Shown: piece after piece, positions 4,202 through 5,596 of the stretch
Layout: each line of letters begins with the position of its first letter
How positions within the stretch are numbered: the stretch's first letter is position 1
Assembly: GCA_014380705.1 (NCBI GenBank)
Contig: JACMJI010000352.1
Location: 1-5,596, forward strand
Source of the DNA: Gorillibacterium sp.
GTDB taxonomy: Bacteria > Bacillota > Bacilli > Paenibacillales > NBRC-103111
DNA length: 5,596 bases
Reading direction: 5' to 3'
Notes under the pieces: model-generated
What the model saw: only the letters and a program-made list of their open reading frames with translations
What the model was told of the DNA's origin: nothing
The model's database searches: none
Made by a program: the position numbers and the translations under genes

Positions 4202-5410
4202 ATGTGGATCCATAAACTAAAAAATCGATTACAGCACACACCTTTTCTTCTCCGCCTTTTCATATCTGGACACTTCATCTCTCGATTAGGTGACTCTTTG
4301 TATAGCTTTGCGGTTCCCTGGATTTCGTATGAGCTCACAGGCTCTGCTCTGGTTATGGGATCACTCTATGCAGTTAGTGTCTTGCCTGTTGTATTATTCG
4401 GACCTTTTGTTGGCGTATATGTTGATCGCTGGGATCGTAAAAAGCTCATGATCGGCATTGACCTTGCCCGGATGGTTCTGGTTGCTCTTCTTCCGGTTTT
4501 GCATACATTTGATCTGCTGACACTTGGTTGGCTTTATGCAACAGGGTTTACTTTGTCCCTACTTACGATGGCTTATGAGGTGTCGATCGTGGCGATTACA
4601 CCCGATTTGGCTAGTGGGGATCTTACCCAGGCTAACTCCGGAATCCAGACGGTTAATCAATTGGCGGACATGCTCGGACCCGCCTTCGCAGGTGGTTTAA
4701 CAGCTATTTTGGGGGCAATCAATATTCTCTGGTTGGATGTGCTTTCCTTTGGCCTCGTACTGTTTATGCTTACCCAGCTTCCTGCTAATCGGAAGTCCAA
4801 GCGCATCATGACAAATGTGTTCAAGGAGATGAAAGATGGCCTTCACTGGCTGACCCAACACTCCGTTAATCTGGCATTATCTATTCAAGCTGCTGTTGGC
4901 AATTTTGGGTACAGCGCCGCTTATTCTGTACTCACTTATTATCTCATAACGGTCTTTCATCTTAATTCCAACCAAGTTGGAATTAACTACTCTTTGTTAG
5001 CCGCAGGAGGCGTAATCGGGAGTATTGGAATTGTTGCACTGGACAAGCGATATGCTCGCGGCAAGCTCATTACTTCCCTGTTGATCGTAGGTTTCATCGG
5101 ATTCATGTTCGCTGCATTATGTCCGGTCTGGTTCGCTCCCGGGATCGGATTTGCAATCGTTGGAGCCTGTAATGTGGGCTGGTCGATTATTACTGCTTCG
5201 ATTAGGCAGGAGACTGTACCGGCTCATTTACTTGGTCGTGTACTCAGCTTCTCACGAGTGATTACACGCACAGCCATGCCAGCAGGTGCATTACTTGGTG
5301 GGTTGTTAAGCGGCACGTTGCATCCTGCGACTGTTTTCCTTCTGGCTGCCTTCGCCAAGCTTATCGAAGTTGTCATAGCCTATCTATCTCCTATTAGAAA
5401 ATTGATATAA
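4202..5410 (+). CDS. MFS efflux transporter of the EntS/macrolide-efflux type
   Basis: A 402-aa polytopic membrane protein with about 10-12 hydrophobic segments, normal length for this MFS group. The N-terminal part has FISRLGDSLYSFAVPW (25-40), typical of the group that includes EntS and Mef-type macrolide pumps. MFS motif A follows between helices 2 and 3: GPFVGVYVDRWDRKK (67-81), with the Asp and basic residues intact. A central basic loop near residues 195-215 (ANRKSKRIM) divides the two halves. The C-terminal half carries ETVPAHLLGRVLSFSRVITR, a block I know from this group. It should export a small hydrophobic or amphiphilic compound by proton antiport. It begins 10 bases after lysE and is third in the lrp-lysE operon. 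No clear terminator follows. The substrate is unknown. Confidence 0.92.
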   Translation: MWIHKLKNRLQHTPFLLRLFISGHFISRLGDSLYSFAVPWISYELTGSALVMGSLYAVSVLPVVLFGPFVGVYVDRWDRKKLMIGIDLARMVLVALLPVLHTFDLLTLGWLYATGFTLSLLTMAYEVSIVAITPDLASGDLTQANSGIQTVNQLADMLGPAFAGGLTAILGAINILWLDVLSFGLVLFMLTQLPANRKSKRIMTNVFKEMKDGLHWLTQHSVNLALSIQAAVGNFGYSAAYSVLTYYLITVFHLNSNQVGINYSLLAAGGVIGSIGIVALDKRYARGKLITSLLIVGFIGFMFAALCPVWFAPGIGFAIVGACNVGWSIITASIRQETVPAHLLGRVLSFSRVITRTAMPAGALLGGLLSGTLHPATVFLLAAFAKLIEVVIAYLSPIRKLI

Positions 5411-5460
5411 ATAAATTATCGATACATCCAAAATAAAAGTTAAAAAAGAATTCCCGACGC

Positions 5461-5596
5461 AGTAAGTCATTAAAGCTTGAAGCAGAGAAGAAGGAAATGG
5501 TTGCAAATCATTTTCTTGAGCGTCTGGAGATCGGAATCATCAACATCGGGGGTAAGGGTACGATTCGTGTCGATGGCGAGGTTTTCTCCATGGATA
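5461..5596 (+). pseudogene. kduI: 5'-truncated KduI-like (5-keto-4-deoxyuronate isomerase) remnant, continues past window
   Basis: The frame reads SLKLEAEKKE, then HFLERLEIGIINIGGKGTIR and VDGEVFSMD up to the edge. It aligns with E. coli KduI as I recall it (YFLERRELGVINIGG, then AGTITVDG, about residues 71-93). KduI is a zinc cupin isomerase of pectin/uronate breakdown, about 275-280 aa. Here homology begins roughly 55 codons into the family sequence and only about 50 bases after the MFS stop. The in-frame stop at 5434 leaves no room for the missing N terminus. ATG 5497 has only AAGGA almost touching it. I infer a remnant truncated by deletion or rearrangement; the rest lies outside the window, so whether the 3' part is intact is unknown. 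The unusual KEMVANH before FLER, where the family has about KELGVDY, suggests decay. Confidence 0.7.

Noticed and set aside
5411..5460. Terminator for the lrp-lysE-MFS operon
   Set aside because: The stretch is A-rich but holds no convincing stem followed by a T tract.

Overview
The window looks like chromosomal DNA of an endospore-forming Firmicute, most likely Paenibacillus or a close relative. The reasons are strong AGGAGG-type ribosome binding sites, moderate GC, many short U-tailed hairpin terminators, a YutE-like DUF86 protein, a CsbD protein behind a sigma-B-type promoter, and a pectin-pathway (KduI) fragment. This is inference from gene content, not a taxonomic search. No rRNA, tRNA, CRISPR array or intact mobile element is visible.

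Left half (1-2450), all leftward. A membrane-anchored TPR protein (473-1138) is followed after 28 bases by a YutE/HepT-like DUF86 protein that runs off the left edge (444-1). Upstream lie three single-gene units: an unrecognised 112-aa protein (1269-1607), CsbD (1791-2000) and an unrecognised 64-aa protein (2255-2449). Each of the three is followed by a hairpin terminator. Different sigma factors may drive them: a sigma-G-like promoter for the 112-aa gene, sigma-B for csbD, and a sigma-A-like one for the 64-aa gene.

Middle (2450-3101). A divergent intergenic region leads into a rightward 62-aa ORF with a forespore-type (sigma-F/sigma-G) promoter match. After it comes a strong terminator whose 3' arm can also pair with an upstream segment, so it could be an attenuator.

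Right half (3102-5410), rightward. An Lrp/AsnC regulator, a LysE/RhtB-type exporter (1-base gap) and an MFS drug-type exporter (10-base gap) form a compact operon. The likely logic is an amino-acid-sensing regulator controlling one or two efflux pumps. The two A+T-rich 9-base direct repeats upstream of lrp, 31 bp apart, fit autoregulation.

Right edge (5411-5596). Directly after the MFS gene is an in-frame stretch clearly resembling an internal part of KduI (5-keto-4-deoxyuronate isomerase), without the first ~55 codons of the family. It is probably a 5'-truncated remnant. I saw no wholly new multi-gene system. The most interesting leads are the kduI remnant, the Gln-for-His change in the HepT motif, the paired CATACTA promoters, the alternative RNA folds before lrp, and the tiny start-stop ORF before csbD.
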